Assembly: GCF_024519725.1 (NCBI RefSeq) | Contig: NZ_JALJRK010000001.1 | Location: 124,001-188,000, forward strand | Direction: 5' to 3' | DNA from: Microvirga sp. Mcv34 | GTDB taxonomy: Bacteria > Pseudomonadota > Alphaproteobacteria > Rhizobiales > Beijerinckiaceae | Length of the DNA: 64,000 nt | Shown here: in pieces, positions 48,601 to 58,415 of the stretch | Numbering within the stretch: the stretch's first letter is position 1 | How the letters are laid out: each line of letters opens with the position of its first letter | Position numbers and translations under genes: made by a program | The notes under the pieces: model-generated | The model's input: only the letters and a program-made list of their open reading frames with translations | Told to the model about the DNA's origin: nothing | Database searches by the model: none

Positions 48601-50454
48601 TCAGATAACGTAGAAGTCGCCAGCGGCCAGCTTTAGTTTTTTCTCGATTGTGGCGATCTTCACCTGGGCCGACGCGCCGGTGCCGTCCGCATCATAGTAG
48701 ATCACACCCTTCTTGCTGTCGTAGATGATGCGGTCATCGCCGTCATGCGCCTTCGTGCCCTTATAGAAGTGCTTCGATGCCATCTTCTGGGGCTTGGAAA
48801 TTGTACCCGAACCGACCTTGAAGTACTTGTTCTCAAGGTAAATCGTGTCATCCGCCACGCTGAAGTCGGCGAGCTTGTCCACGTTCTTCGTCTTATGCGG
48901 CTTGGTGTCGAACACGAAGATATCCTGCCCGGATCCACCTGTGAGTGTGTCATTGCCGAGCTTGCCGTAGATCTTGTCGTTGCCAGCCTCGCCCGCGAGT
49001 TGGTCCGCACCCCCGGTTCCAATGAGCGTAAGAGGATTCCCCTCCACCACGTTGCGTACTTCGATGGTGAAGGTCTGCGTCGTCTCGCCCCCGTAGGTGT
49101 CCGTGACCTTGACGGTAACGCTGTGCTGCTTGGCCGTCTCGTAGTCGAACGCCCTGTTCAGCACGAGCTTGTCGTTCGCGATCCGGAACATGCCGCCCGC
49201 ATCCGACACGAGGGAATAGGTCAGCGCATCGCCATCGGAATCCAGGGCTGAGATCGTGGCAAGAGTTCTTCCAACCACGAATGTCTCATCGAACGCCGTA
49301 GCGGAAAGAGCGAGCCCGACCGGATTGGCGTTCAGGTTCTGCGCCTGCCCGTTGAAAAAGACCTGACGTATGCCTATGAGGATGTCGTCCCCGTCGCGGC
49401 CGTCGACGCGGTCGTGGACCAGGATGCTCCCGTCCGCTTGCTGCCGGATCTCGTATTCCGAGAACGCGCCGCTGAACTCCGCAACGTTGGTGCCGGCGCC
49501 GCCCTCAAGGGTATCATTGCCCTTGCCGCCGATCAGCGTGTCGTTGCCGCCGCCGCCAACGAGGCGGTTCGCGCTGTCGTTGCCGATGAACTTGTCCGCG
49601 CCCGAGCCGCCGATCAAGCCTTCGACATTGATCAGGAGATCGTTGCCGGCTCCTGTGGTCTGTCGCTCGGCGATGTTGAGATTGACCGTGAGATTGGCAT
49701 TGGTCGAGAAGGTAACCGTGTCGAACCCGCCGCCGCCGTCGATCTCGTCGTTGCCGCTTCCGATGATGAACTTGTCGTCGAAGGAGCCGCCATATCCGGT
49801 ATTGTTGCCGTTCCCGAGATCGATGAACCCGGTCGCACGTCCTCCGCCGCGGGCATTATAGGTATCGTCTGCATCGCCGGTCTTGACGGTGGTTGCGCTT
49901 TGGCTCTCCAGAACACCATTGTTGGTGATAAAGGCACGGTTGATGGTGCCGTACGTTCTGTCTGCGGAGACCAGGATCGCTTCATACTTTCCTCTGATCG
50001 TGCCGGAATTGACGATCTGGTATCCTTCGGCAGATGGGAAATACGAGGGGCAGTAAACACCTGAGCCTTCCGACGAATTGATGATGCCGGTATTGTCGAG
50101 TTTCAGGCTCCTGCCGGATTCGATCCCGCTCCGGGTTCCCGAAAGCGTGCCGTTGTTCACGACCTCGCTCTCATTTACGCAAAGGAAGCCGGTCGATCCC
50201 GACACGCTGGCGCCTGACCCAACCGTTAGTTTACCCACGAGTAGATAGACGCCATTCATAGATGACGAGACAGTGCCGTTGACCGTCACATCGGCGAAAT
50301 TGACCGGATAACGCGATATGATCCCATCGCCACCAGAGACATCGATCCGGCCTGACGCTGTGACCAGTAGCGACATCGACGGAATTGGGAGCTGAGATTC
50401 CATTTTGACGGTTGTCGTGATGGGATCTGGGCCGTTTATCTCAATGTCTGCCAT
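48601..50454 (-). CDS. RTX-repeat calcium-binding secreted protein with cadherin-like domain
   Basis: The 617-residue protein has no signal peptide. The first 200 residues are beta-solenoid-like (repeats of NNGTLSG, NSGTIRG). GGxGxDxLx nonapeptides follow near 285-330 (LIGGSGADKFIGND, GGGGNDTLIGGKGNDTLEGG), a cadherin-like domain near 395-465 (DSDGDALTYSLVSD, YGGETTQTFTIEV) and a second RTX block near 480-510. The end is typical of type I secretion targets (RIIYDSKKGVIYYDADGTG). No secretion genes are nearby. Confidence 0.88.
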   Translation of the reverse strand: MADIEINGPDPITTTVKMESQLPIPSMSLLVTASGRIDVSGGDGIISRYPVNFADVTVNGTVSSSMNGVYLLVGKLTVGSGASVSGSTGFLCVNESEVVNNGTLSGTRSGIESGRSLKLDNTGIINSSEGSGVYCPSYFPSAEGYQIVNSGTIRGKYEAILVSADRTYGTINRAFITNNGVLESQSATTVKTGDADDTYNARGGGRATGFIDLGNGNNTGYGGSFDDKFIIGSGNDEIDGGGGFDTVTFSTNANLTVNLNIAERQTTGAGNDLLINVEGLIGGSGADKFIGNDSANRLVGGGGNDTLIGGKGNDTLEGGAGTNVAEFSGAFSEYEIRQQADGSILVHDRVDGRDGDDILIGIRQVFFNGQAQNLNANPVGLALSATAFDETFVVGRTLATISALDSDGDALTYSLVSDAGGMFRIANDKLVLNRAFDYETAKQHSVTVKVTDTYGGETTQTFTIEVRNVVEGNPLTLIGTGGADQLAGEAGNDKIYGKLGNDTLTGGSGQDIFVFDTKPHKTKNVDKLADFSVADDTIYLENKYFKVGSGTISKPQKMASKHFYKGTKAHDGDDRIIYDSKKGVIYYDADGTGASAQVKIATIEKKLKLAAGDFYVI

Positions 50455-50636
50455 TGTCGAGTTCCTAGAAGGTTTTTAAACGTTATAATATAAAACAAAA
50501 TCGTGGCAATGGATGATCAGCTATCTACGCCCTTCAAAGCCGGTTCTGGAACTCGCTGTACTTTTAGGGCCGGCAACCCCGTCGCCGAGTTTCTGGGTAT
50601 CGGAGTGCTCGTCACCTTCGCACTTGCAAAAGGCGC

Positions 50637-50665
50637 TTGAGGGGAGGGGATCGCATCGCTATAAG
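50637..50665 (+). promoter_or_regulatory. Predicted ndk promoter
   Basis: TTGAGG (50637-50642) and TATAAG (50660-50665) at 17-base spacing, 38 bases before ndk. The remaining gap 50455-50636 shows no gene. Confidence 0.5.
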
Positions 50666-50703
50666 CGCCGCACTTTCCTATTTCTTCTCAGAAGCGAGTT
50701 CCC

Positions 50704-51126
<423 letters not shown>

Positions 51127-51153
51127 GCCTTTCAAGCATAGCCTTCATGTTCA

Positions 51154-51180
51154 GGCCGCCCCTTGGGCGGCCTTTTCTTT
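51154..51180 (+). terminator. ndk terminator
   Basis: GGCCGCCC and GGGCGGCC form an 8-bp stem with loop CTT, followed by TTTTCTTT. Confidence 0.88.
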
Positions 51181-51210
51181 AGCCTCCCGCTCCGTCATGA
51201 TGCGCCCGCC

Positions 51211-53364
51211 ATGAACCAAGCTCCCCGCATCGAACGCCGCGCGTCCGTCTGTCCGCATGATTGCCCCTCCGTGTGCTCCCTCGAGGTCGAGGTGATCGAC
51301 GGGCGCTCCATCGGGCGCGTGCACGGGGCGAAGAGCAACAGCTACACGGCGGGCGTCATCTGCGCCAAGGTGGCCCGCTACGCGGAGCGCATCCACAACC
51401 CGGACCGGCTGCTCCATCCCTTGAAGCGCACCGGGCCGAAGGGGTCGGGGCAATTCGAGCGCATCTCCTGGGACGAGGCTCTCGACATCGTGGCCGAAAA
51501 GTTCCTGGAGGCAGAGCGGGCGTTCGGGTCGGAATCCGTCTGGCCGTATTATTATGCCGGCACCATGGGCTACGTGATGCGAGACGGCATCAACCGCCTG
51601 CGCCATGTGAAGAAGTATTCGGGCCAGTACTCCACCATATGCACGGCCATGAGCTGGACCGGCTACGTGGCCGGCACCGGTCACCTGCGGGGCTCCGACC
51701 CGCGCGAGATGGCTGTCTCCGACTGCATCGTGATCTGGGGCACGAACCCGGTGCACACCCAGGTCAACGTGATGACCCACGCGATGAAGGCCCGCAAGGA
51801 GCGTGGCGCCAAGCTCGTGGTAATCGACATCTACCAGAACGCCACCATGAAGCAGGCCGACATGGCGCTCCTGGTGAAGCCCGGCACCGACGGGGCGCTC
51901 GCCTGCGCGGTCATGCACGTGCTGTTCCGCGACGGTTTGGCGGACCGGGATTACCTGGAGCGCTACACCGATCATCCGCGGGAGCTCGAAGAGCATCTGC
52001 GCACCCGCGACCCGGCTTGGGCCTCTGCCATCACGGGCCTGTCGGTCGAGGAGATCGAAGCGTTCGCCAAACTCGTGGGAACGACGAAGCGCAGCTTCTT
52101 CCGCCTCGGCTTCGGCTTCGCCCGCCAGCGCAATGGCGTGGTCAACATGCATGCCGCCGTGTCCATCCCGACCGTGACCGGCGCCTGGCAATACGAGGGC
52201 GGTGGCGCGTTCCATTCGAACAGCGGCATCTTCCACTGGAACAAGGCCCTGATCGAGGGCCACGACGCCATCGATCCCGCGATCCGCATTCTCGACCAGT
52301 CGCAGATCGGCCGCGTTCTCACGGGCGACGCTGAGGCGCTCTACAACGGTCCGCCCGTCAAGGCGATGCTGATCCAGAACACCAACCCGGTCTCGGTCGC
52401 CCCCGAACAGGAGCTGGTCAAGCAGGGCTTTGCCCGCGAGGACCTGTTCGTATGCGTCCACGAGCAGTTCATGACCGAGACGGCCCTCATGGCCGATGTC
52501 GTCCTGCCCGCGACCATGTTCATGGAGCATGACGATCTCTATTCCGGTGGCGGACACCAGCATTTCCAGGTCGGCCCCAAGCTCATCGACCCGCCCGGCG
52601 AATGCCGCTCCAACCATGAGGTCTTCCGCGGTCTCGCCGGGCGCCTGGGCGCCGAGCATCGCGGCTTCGCCATGGAGCCGCGCGAGATCATCGACTGGAC
52701 ACTCAAGAATTCCGGCTGGGGCTCCCTTGAGAACCTGGAGGCCCACGTCCATTTCGACGCGCAGCCGCCCTTCGAGGAGGCCCATTTCCTGAAGGGTTTC
52801 GGCTACCCGGACGGCAAGTTCCGCTTCAGGCCCGACTGGACCGCGATCCCGTCCTACAACAACGGCGCCATGGGCCCATGGGCCACAATGCCCTCCTTCC
52901 CGGACCAATGGGGTGTGATCGAGACGGCCACCGAGGAGCATCCGTTCCGGCTCGCCACGAGCCCGGCCCGCAACTTCCTCAATTCGAGCTTCACCGAAAC
53001 CCCGACCTCCCTCGACAAGGAGCGCCGGCCCGAGGTGATGATCCACCCGCTCGACGCCGGGCGGCAGGGCATTGCCGACGGCGATTGGGTGAAGCTGAGG
53101 AATCATCGCGGGGAAGTTTATCTCCGCGCCAAGCTCTTCGATGGCGTGCGGCGTGGCGTACTCATCGCCGAAGGCATCTGGCCCAACGCGGCCCATCCGT
53201 TCGGACGGGGCATCAACACGCTCACTGGCGGCGACCAAGTGGCGCCCTACGGCGGCGCGGCCTTCCACGACAACCGGGTGGCGCTGGAAAAGGCCGATCT
53301 CGATCCATCGCTGGAACTCCCGATCGCACGGAAGCACCGCCGCACCGAGGCTGCTGTCGGCTAG
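51211..53364 (+). CDS. Molybdopterin oxidoreductase, 4Fe-4S
   Basis: The 717-residue DMSO-reductase-family enzyme starts MNQAPRIERRASVCPHDCPS, where Cys-x-x-x-Cys-x-x-x-Cys plus the Cys in GVICAK bind a 4Fe-4S cluster. WDEALDIVAEKF, YSTICTAMSWTGYV and IVIWGTNPVHTQ are Mo-cofactor parts. A molydop-binding domain is at the end (RRPEVMIHPLDAGRQGIADG). No Tat signal is seen, so it is probably cytoplasmic. The substrate is unknown; biotin-sulfoxide or formate-like reactions are possible. No partner subunits are adjacent. Confidence 0.9.
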   Translation: MNQAPRIERRASVCPHDCPSVCSLEVEVIDGRSIGRVHGAKSNSYTAGVICAKVARYAERIHNPDRLLHPLKRTGPKGSGQFERISWDEALDIVAEKFLEAERAFGSESVWPYYYAGTMGYVMRDGINRLRHVKKYSGQYSTICTAMSWTGYVAGTGHLRGSDPREMAVSDCIVIWGTNPVHTQVNVMTHAMKARKERGAKLVVIDIYQNATMKQADMALLVKPGTDGALACAVMHVLFRDGLADRDYLERYTDHPRELEEHLRTRDPAWASAITGLSVEEIEAFAKLVGTTKRSFFRLGFGFARQRNGVVNMHAAVSIPTVTGAWQYEGGGAFHSNSGIFHWNKALIEGHDAIDPAIRILDQSQIGRVLTGDAEALYNGPPVKAMLIQNTNPVSVAPEQELVKQGFAREDLFVCVHEQFMTETALMADVVLPATMFMEHDDLYSGGGHQHFQVGPKLIDPPGECRSNHEVFRGLAGRLGAEHRGFAMEPREIIDWTLKNSGWGSLENLEAHVHFDAQPPFEEAHFLKGFGYPDGKFRFRPDWTAIPSYNNGAMGPWATMPSFPDQWGVIETATEEHPFRLATSPARNFLNSSFTETPTSLDKERRPEVMIHPLDAGRQGIADGDWVKLRNHRGEVYLRAKLFDGVRRGVLIAEGIWPNAAHPFGRGINTLTGGDQVAPYGGAAFHDNRVALEKADLDPSLELPIARKHRRTEAAVG

Positions 53365-53408
53365 TGCTCGACGGAGAACGGCCAGTCCGGGCCCGGACGA
53401 ACCCGCCA

Positions 53409-53517
53409 CGTCATGGCCGGGCTTGTCCCGGTCATGCCGATCCGTTGAAGCTCGGCGCTTCAGACAATCGGGATCACCGGCACCGATCCCCGAATCAAGT
53501 TCAGGGACGGCGAGGAC
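53409..53517. repeat. REP-like repeat 3
   Basis: TCATGGCCGGGCTTGTCCCGG-type palindrome, then GATCACCGGCACCGATCCCC and an imperfect complement. Same family as the copies at 36484 and 55857. The gap 53365-53632 holds only this and the upstream region of the next gene. Confidence 0.7.
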
Positions 53518-53632
53518 GTTCGAGAAGCGCTCGGTCAGACCTTCTTAAGCCTATTCGCAGGTCCCCCTTGATCCCGCACGGCCAAGCCTATTCTTAAGCA
53601 CCGAACGTGATTTCATCTCTGGAGAGTTATCC

Positions 53633-53995
53633 ATGAATTCGTTTATCCGCGCGCTGCTCGTCTCGGCGGCCGTGTCCCTTGGCGCGACCGCGGCCTATGC
53701 CGCCGCCTCCAGCACGCCGACCCAATACGAGCCCGACCCGGCCCTGAAGACGGAAAGCGTGCCCCAGCTGCGCGCCCGCGTCAGCCAGTCCTGCTCGATC
53801 ACGCAGGCCAAACTCCAGAGCAGCGTCAGCGAGGCGTCTCTCAACCGGTCCTGCGATTGCTATGCCGGCCGCACCATGCGCTCGCTCAGCGCTACCGAGC
53901 TTCAGGCCTACCGCGACACGGGGGTGTTCAACGAAACCGCCCGCGAGAAGGCGCTTTCCGCCCTCGACGCCTGCAAGCTGCCGCGGCCGCTTTAG
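53633..53995 (+). CDS. Small secreted protein, 120 aa
   Basis: A signal peptide (MNSFIRALLVSAAVSLGATA, cleavage near AYAAA) and a helical mature part with four Cys (SCSITQAKLQSS, SCDCYAGRTMRSL, DACKLPRPL). Disulfides are likely in the periplasm. TGGAGAG precedes the ATG. The family is not recognised. Confidence 0.75.
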   Translation: MNSFIRALLVSAAVSLGATAAYAAASSTPTQYEPDPALKTESVPQLRARVSQSCSITQAKLQSSVSEASLNRSCDCYAGRTMRSLSATELQAYRDTGVFNETAREKALSALDACKLPRPL

Positions 53996-54010
53996 GTCCT
54001 TACATGTCTG

Positions 54011-54040
54011 CGTCATGGCCGGGACGAGTCCGGGAATGAG
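54011..54040. repeat. REP-like repeat 4 (half unit)
   Basis: CGTCATGGCCGGGACGAG then TCCGGGAATGAG, a single arm pair of the same repeat family, between the secreted protein gene and purN. Confidence 0.6.
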
Positions 54041-54055
54041 GGGAGTGCGTTGCAT

Positions 54056-54703
54056 TCAGCTTGGCGAATGCAGCGCCCCGTCGGCATTCCACCCGTGCGA
54101 GAACACGACCTTGCCGTTCTCCAGCCGGGCCGTCCCGTCGCAGATCATCCTTAAGGCGGCCGGATAGAGCTTGTGCTCCTGGACGATCACGCGGGCCGCG
54201 AGGCTGTCCTGCGTGTCGCCCGGCACTACGGGCACCACGGCCTGGGCGATGATGGGGCCGGCGTCCAGCTCCGGCACCACGAAATGCACGGTGCAGCCGT
54301 GGACCAGCACGCCTTCTTCGAGGGCCCGGCGGTGGGTCTGCGTGCCCCGGAACAGGGGCAGGAGGGAGGGGTGGATATTGACCATCTGGCCCGACCAGCG
54401 CTCCACGAACCCCTCGGTCAGCACCCGCATGAAACCGGCGAGGCAGATGAAATCGATGGCGTGCGAGGCGAGCGCCGCGTCCATCGCGTGCTCGAAATCC
54501 TCCCGGGTGGGATGGGCCTTGTGGTCGATCACGCAGGTGGAGATTCCGGCCTCCCTCGCCCAGTCGAGGCCGGCCGCGTCGGGACGATTCGACAGGACGA
54601 GGGCGATCTCGGCCGGATAATCTCCGGCGCGCGCGGCCTCGATCAGCGAGACCATGTTCGAGCCGCGGCCCGAGATCAGGATGGCGACGCGGCGGCGGGA
54701 CAT
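54056..54703 (-). CDS. purN: Phosphoribosylglycinamide formyltransferase
   Basis: The 215-residue enzyme has ILISGRGSNMVSLIEA near residue 8, and FICLAGFMRVLTEGFV. VNIHPSLLPLF carries the catalytic Asn-His, and HGCTVHFVVPELDAGPII carries the Asp. It transfers a formyl group from 10-formyl-THF to GAR in purine synthesis. The ATG overlaps the purM stop, so the two are translated together. Confidence 0.95.
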   Translation of the reverse strand: MSRRRVAILISGRGSNMVSLIEAARAGDYPAEIALVLSNRPDAAGLDWAREAGISTCVIDHKAHPTREDFEHAMDAALASHAIDFICLAGFMRVLTEGFVERWSGQMVNIHPSLLPLFRGTQTHRRALEEGVLVHGCTVHFVVPELDAGPIIAQAVVPVVPGDTQDSLAARVIVQEHKLYPAALRMICDGTARLENGKVVFSHGWNADGALHSPS

Positions 54704-55773
54704 CAGAGTTTCAGGGACCCCGAGGTCAGGACGCGTTCGCCGCCCGAATGGGCTACGGTCTCGCCGATGCGGACCGGGTTCTCGCCGGCCTGACAAAGGC
54801 GCCCCATCACAGCGTCAGCTTTGTCGGCGCCCGCCACCACGATCATGCCGATGCCGCAGTTGAAGGTGCGCAGCATCTCGGCCTCGGCCACGCCGCCGAC
54901 CTTGGCAAGCCACCCGAAGACGGGCGGGGCGGCGATGGCGTCGAGGTCGAGGCGCACGCCAACCCCGTCGGGCAGGACGCGTGGGATGTTATCCGGGAAG
55001 CCGCCGCCGGTGATGTGGCAGAGCGCGTTGACGCCGTCGCCGCCTTTGAGAACTTCCAGGAGCGCCTTCACGTAGATGCGGGTCGGCTCCAGCAGGGCCT
55101 GGGCGAGGGTCTTGCCCGCCGCGAAGGGGGCGGGTGCGTCCCAGGCGAGGCCGGAATGCTCGACGATCCGTCGCACGAGCGAGAAGCCGTTGGAATGGAC
55201 GCCCGAGGAGGGCAGGCCGATGAGCACATCCCCGATCGTCACGTCCTTTGGCAGCAGCGTGCCGCGCTCGGCCGCACCGACCGCGAAGCCCGCAAGGTCG
55301 TAATCGCCCTTGGCGTAGAGCCCCGGCATCTCGGCGGTCTCGCCGCCGATCAGCGCGCAGCCGGCCTGGAGGCAGCCCTCGGCGATGCCCTTGACGATGT
55401 GGACGCCAACCTCGGGGGAGAGCTTTCCGGTGGCGAAGTAGTCGAGGAAGAACAGGGGCTCGGCCCCCTGGACGATGATGTCGTTCACACACATGGCCAC
55501 GAGGTCGATGCCGATGGTGTCGTGGATGCCCGTGTCGATGGCGATCTTGACCTTGGTGCCGACGCCGTCATTGGCCGCCACCAGGATCGGGTCCTTGAAT
55601 CCCGCCGCCTTGAGGTCGAAGAGCCCGCCGAACCCGCCGATCTCCGCATCGGCGCCCGGCCGGCGCGTGGATCGCACCAGGGGCTTGATCTGGTCGACCA
55701 TGGCGTTGCCTGCGTCGATGTCGACGCCCGCTTGGGCATAGGTCAGGCCGTTCGTCTGCTTCTCGGTCGTCAT
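54703..55773 (-). CDS. purM: Phosphoribosylformylglycinamidine cyclo-ligase
   Basis: The 356-residue AIR synthetase starts [38 protein letters not shown] and [20 protein letters not shown] are the ATP/substrate loops. [17 protein letters not shown] and the end [18 protein letters not shown] follow. It catalyses the fifth step of purine synthesis. It leads the purM-purN pair. Confidence 0.96.
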   Translation of the reverse strand: MTTEKQTNGLTYAQAGVDIDAGNAMVDQIKPLVRSTRRPGADAEIGGFGGLFDLKAAGFKDPILVAANDGVGTKVKIAIDTGIHDTIGIDLVAMCVNDIIVQGAEPLFFLDYFATGKLSPEVGVHIVKGIAEGCLQAGCALIGGETAEMPGLYAKGDYDLAGFAVGAAERGTLLPKDVTIGDVLIGLPSSGVHSNGFSLVRRIVEHSGLAWDAPAPFAAGKTLAQALLEPTRIYVKALLEVLKGGDGVNALCHITGGGFPDNIPRVLPDGVGVRLDLDAIAAPPVFGWLAKVGGVAEAEMLRTFNCGIGMIVVAGADKADAVMGRLCQAGENPVRIGETVAHSGGERVLTSGSLKL

Positions 55774-55856
55774 GGCTCACCCCGTGTTGGCTCGGGCAGT
55801 AAGGCGAGAGGCGGCGGGAGGCAAGGGCAGAGTTAGCATTTTGCGAACCCTGTTCC

Positions 55857-55980
55857 ACGTCATCACCGGCCTTGTGCCGGTAGCCCCGATCGATTGAAGC
55901 GCCGGGCTTTTCCGGATCGGGACGGCCGGGCCAAGCCCGGCCATGACGCGGTGGGTGTCATTCCCGGCCATCACGGCTGG
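55857..55980. repeat. REP-like repeat 5 (double unit)
   Basis: CATCACCGGCCTTGTGCCGG and CGGCCGGGCCAAGCCCGGCCAT plus a third piece ATTCCCGGCCATCACGGCTGG fill the gap between purM and the phosphatidyltransferase gene. The largest copy in the window. Confidence 0.75.
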
Positions 55981-56054
55981 GAAAGTGCCATCTTATCCCC
56001 TTGTCCCCGGCCCGGCGATTGAACTCTGCCGCGCGACCCGCCATCATCGGCCTG

Positions 56055-56585
56055 ATGACCATTCCGAACATCATCACCATCGGCCGTCTCATCCTCGTGC
56101 CCATCGTGATCGTCATGATCATGCAGCAGCGGTGGGCCATGGCCTTCGCACTTTTCGTCGTTGCCGGGGTCTCCGACGCGGTCGACGGGTTCATCGCCCG
56201 CAAGTTCGACATGAGAAGCGAGTTCGGTTCCTACATCGATCCCCTGGCCGACAAGTCGCTCCTGGTGTCGATCTACGTGACCCTGGCCATCGTGGGTGCG
56301 ATCCCGGGCTGGCTCGCCATCGTGGTGGTCTCGCGGGATGCCATGATCGTGGCGGCGGTGCTCCTGTCCTGGGTCATGAGCCGCCCGGTCGAGATCAAGC
56401 CGCTCATCGTCAGCAAGCTCAACACCGGGGCGCAGCTTGGCTTTGCCGCCTATGCGCTCGCGGCCAACGCCTTCGGCGTGGGGCTCGGGGGGCTCGAGGA
56501 AATCGCCATGGCGGTGGTGGCGACCTTGACCATAGCCTCCGCCGGTGCCTATCTCGTCGGTTGGCTGCGCCACATGTCCACCTGA
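56055..56585 (+). CDS. CDP-alcohol phosphatidyltransferase
   Basis: The 176-residue membrane enzyme has the full motif DAVDGFIARKFDMRSEFGSY IDPLADK (Asp41, Asp44, Gly45, Ala48, Arg49, Gly58, Asp62, Asp66). Several hydrophobic helices are visible. It joins a CDP-diacylglycerol to an alcohol, making phosphatidylglycerol phosphate, cardiolipin or a related lipid; the size fits PgsA/Cls-type members. ATG 56055 precedes the conserved start NIITIGRLILVPIV. Confidence 0.92.
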   Translation: MTIPNIITIGRLILVPIVIVMIMQQRWAMAFALFVVAGVSDAVDGFIARKFDMRSEFGSYIDPLADKSLLVSIYVTLAIVGAIPGWLAIVVVSRDAMIVAAVLLSWVMSRPVEIKPLIVSKLNTGAQLGFAAYALAANAFGVGLGGLEEIAMAVVATLTIASAGAYLVGWLRHMST

Positions 56586-56614
56586 TGGCCAAAAAGATAC
56601 AGTATGGGGAACCG

Positions 56615-57730
56615 ATGACGGTCCAACGGCAGATTGGGTTTTGGATTGCGGCGCTGGTCGTCGCAGTCCTGCTGCTGTTCGTGCTGCGCGGCATCCTCCT
56701 GCCGTTCGTCGCCGGCTTCGCGCTCGCCTACCTGCTCGATCCCCTGGCTGACCGGCTGCAGAAGGTCGGCATCGGACGCCTGGGTGCGAGCCTGCTCATC
56801 CTGGTCCTCTTCGTCCTCATCTTCATCATCGCCCTCATGATCCTGGTGCCCTTCGCGGCACAGCAGGTGGGGGCCTTCGTGGAGCGGCTGCCCGGCTACG
56901 TGACGCGGCTCCAGGAACTGGGGGCCCAGCAGCTCGGTCCGCTGATCCACAAACTGGGCATCGAGGACGCGTTGCCTGCCTCGCCTCCATCCGTGGGCAA
57001 CCTGATCAGCCAGGGCATCGCCTGGGTCACCGCCTTCATGCAGGGACTCTGGTCCGGCGGGCAGGCTCTCATCGGCATCTTCTCCCTGCTGGTGGTGACG
57101 CCGGTCGTGGCCTTCTACATGCTGGTCGACTGGGACCGCATGGTCAGAACCGTGGATTCCTGGATGCCCATGCGGCATCGGGACACGATCCGGGCCATCG
57201 CCCGCGATATCGATCGGGCCATCGCCGGCTTCGTCCGGGGCCAAGCCTTGGTCTGCATCATCCTCGGCAGCTTCTATGCCGCGAGCCTCGCATTGGTTGG
57301 GCTGAACTTCGGCGCCCTGATCGGCATGACAGCCGGACTCTTGAGCTTCATTCCCTATGTGGGCTCGCTGACGGGGCTCATCCTGTCGGTCGGCGTCGCC
57401 ATCGTGCAGTTCTGGCCGGACTGGACCATGATCGCCGCCACGCTGGGCATCTTCATCTTCGGCCAGTTCGTGGAAGGCAACATCCTATCGCCGAAGCTGG
57501 TGGGCGAATCCGTCGGCCTGCACCCGGTCTGGCTGATGTTCGCCCTGGTGGCCTTCGGCGCCCTGTTCGGCTTCGTCGGGCTGCTGTTGGCCGTGCCGCT
57601 CGCTGCCGCCATGGGCGTCATCGCGCGCTTCGCCCTGCGGCAATACCTGGCGAGCCCCCTCTATCGCGGCACGGAGCCGATGATGCTCAAATCCAGGGCC
57701 GAACCTGAGAAGGTCGATCTCGATGCGTGA
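56615..57730 (+). CDS. AI-2E/PerM-family membrane transporter
   Basis: The 371-residue protein has about eight membrane helices. It starts with IGFWIAALVVAVLLLFVLRG, continues LPFVAGFALAYLLDPLADRL, and has the C-terminal block FIPYVGSLTGLILSV and FGQFVEGNILSPKLVGESVG that defines the AI-2E transporter (YdgG/PerM) family. GGGGA lies 4 bases before ATG 56615; ATG 56585, overlapping the previous stop, is an alternative. It sits directly before hdaA, as in many relatives. Confidence 0.92.
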   Translation: MTVQRQIGFWIAALVVAVLLLFVLRGILLPFVAGFALAYLLDPLADRLQKVGIGRLGASLLILVLFVLIFIIALMILVPFAAQQVGAFVERLPGYVTRLQELGAQQLGPLIHKLGIEDALPASPPSVGNLISQGIAWVTAFMQGLWSGGQALIGIFSLLVVTPVVAFYMLVDWDRMVRTVDSWMPMRHRDTIRAIARDIDRAIAGFVRGQALVCIILGSFYAASLALVGLNFGALIGMTAGLLSFIPYVGSLTGLILSVGVAIVQFWPDWTMIAATLGIFIFGQFVEGNILSPKLVGESVGLHPVWLMFALVAFGALFGFVGLLLAVPLAAAMGVIARFALRQYLASPLYRGTEPMMLKSRAEPEKVDLDA

Positions 57731-58415
57731 GATGCCCAAGCAGCTCGCCTTCGACCTGCCGCTCGATCCCCGCTTCGGCGCCGAGGATTTCCTCGTCAGC
57801 CCGTCGAACGAGCAGGCTTACGGGCTCATCGAGAGCTGGCCCGACTGGCCGGACACGATCCTGCTCCTCGTCGGTCCCCGCGGTAGCGGCAAGAGTCATC
57901 TGGCCTCCATCTGGGCCACGAACGCCCGCGCATGGACCATGGACGCCTCCGGGATTACCCAGGACAAGGTTCCGCACCTCGTCTCGAACGGCGCACTCGC
58001 CATCGAGGACATGGACCGGGGCGAGCGGGACGAGGCGGCCCTGTTCCATCTCCTGAACCTCGCGCGGGAGCGGAAGGCTTCGCTTCTGATTACCTGCGAG
58101 ACGCCGCCCGACCGCTGGTCCCTGCGCACGCCGGACCTGCTCTCGCGCCTGCGCCTCGCGCCGAGCGTCTCGCTGGAGGCGCCGGACGATGCGCTGCTGA
58201 AAGCCGTGCTGGTGAAGCTTTTCGTGGACAGGCAACTCGTGGTCGACACCTCCGTTGTCGACTATATTGCCCTGCGGATCGAACGCTCATTGGCGAAAGC
58301 CTCCGAACTCGTGGCGCTTCTCGACCGGGAGGCCCTGAGCCGGGGGCGCCGCGTGTCCCGGGCGATCGCGGCGGAGATTCTGGGTGCCGCACAGGAAACG
58401 GATGAGAGCGAGTGA
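57723..58415 (+). CDS. hdaA: DnaA-related regulator of replication initiation, HdaA
   Basis: The 230-residue protein has KQLAFDLPL (Gln7 to Leu14), a beta-clamp-binding motif as in Hda, then [20 protein letters not shown]. Walker A is [10 protein letters not shown], and a short DnaA-like AAA+ domain follows with [16 protein letters not shown] and [18 protein letters not shown]. With the sliding clamp it promotes hydrolysis of DnaA-ATP, limiting re-initiation (known for the family). It overlaps both neighbours. Confidence 0.92.
   Translation: MREMPKQLAFDLPLDPRFGAEDFLVSPSNEQAYGLIESWPDWPDTILLLVGPRGSGKSHLASIWATNARAWTMDASGITQDKVPHLVSNGALAIEDMDRGERDEAALFHLLNLARERKASLLITCETPPDRWSLRTPDLLSRLRLAPSVSLEAPDDALLKAVLVKLFVDRQLVVDTSVVDYIALRIERSLAKASELVALLDREALSRGRRVSRAIAAEILGAAQETDESE

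Noticed and set aside
54748-55836. 362-codon plus-strand frame
   Set aside because: It is antisense to purM and a typical product of high-GC codon bias; the same holds for the long antisense frames over ppk1, ppx, the J-like gene and the molybdopterin enzyme.
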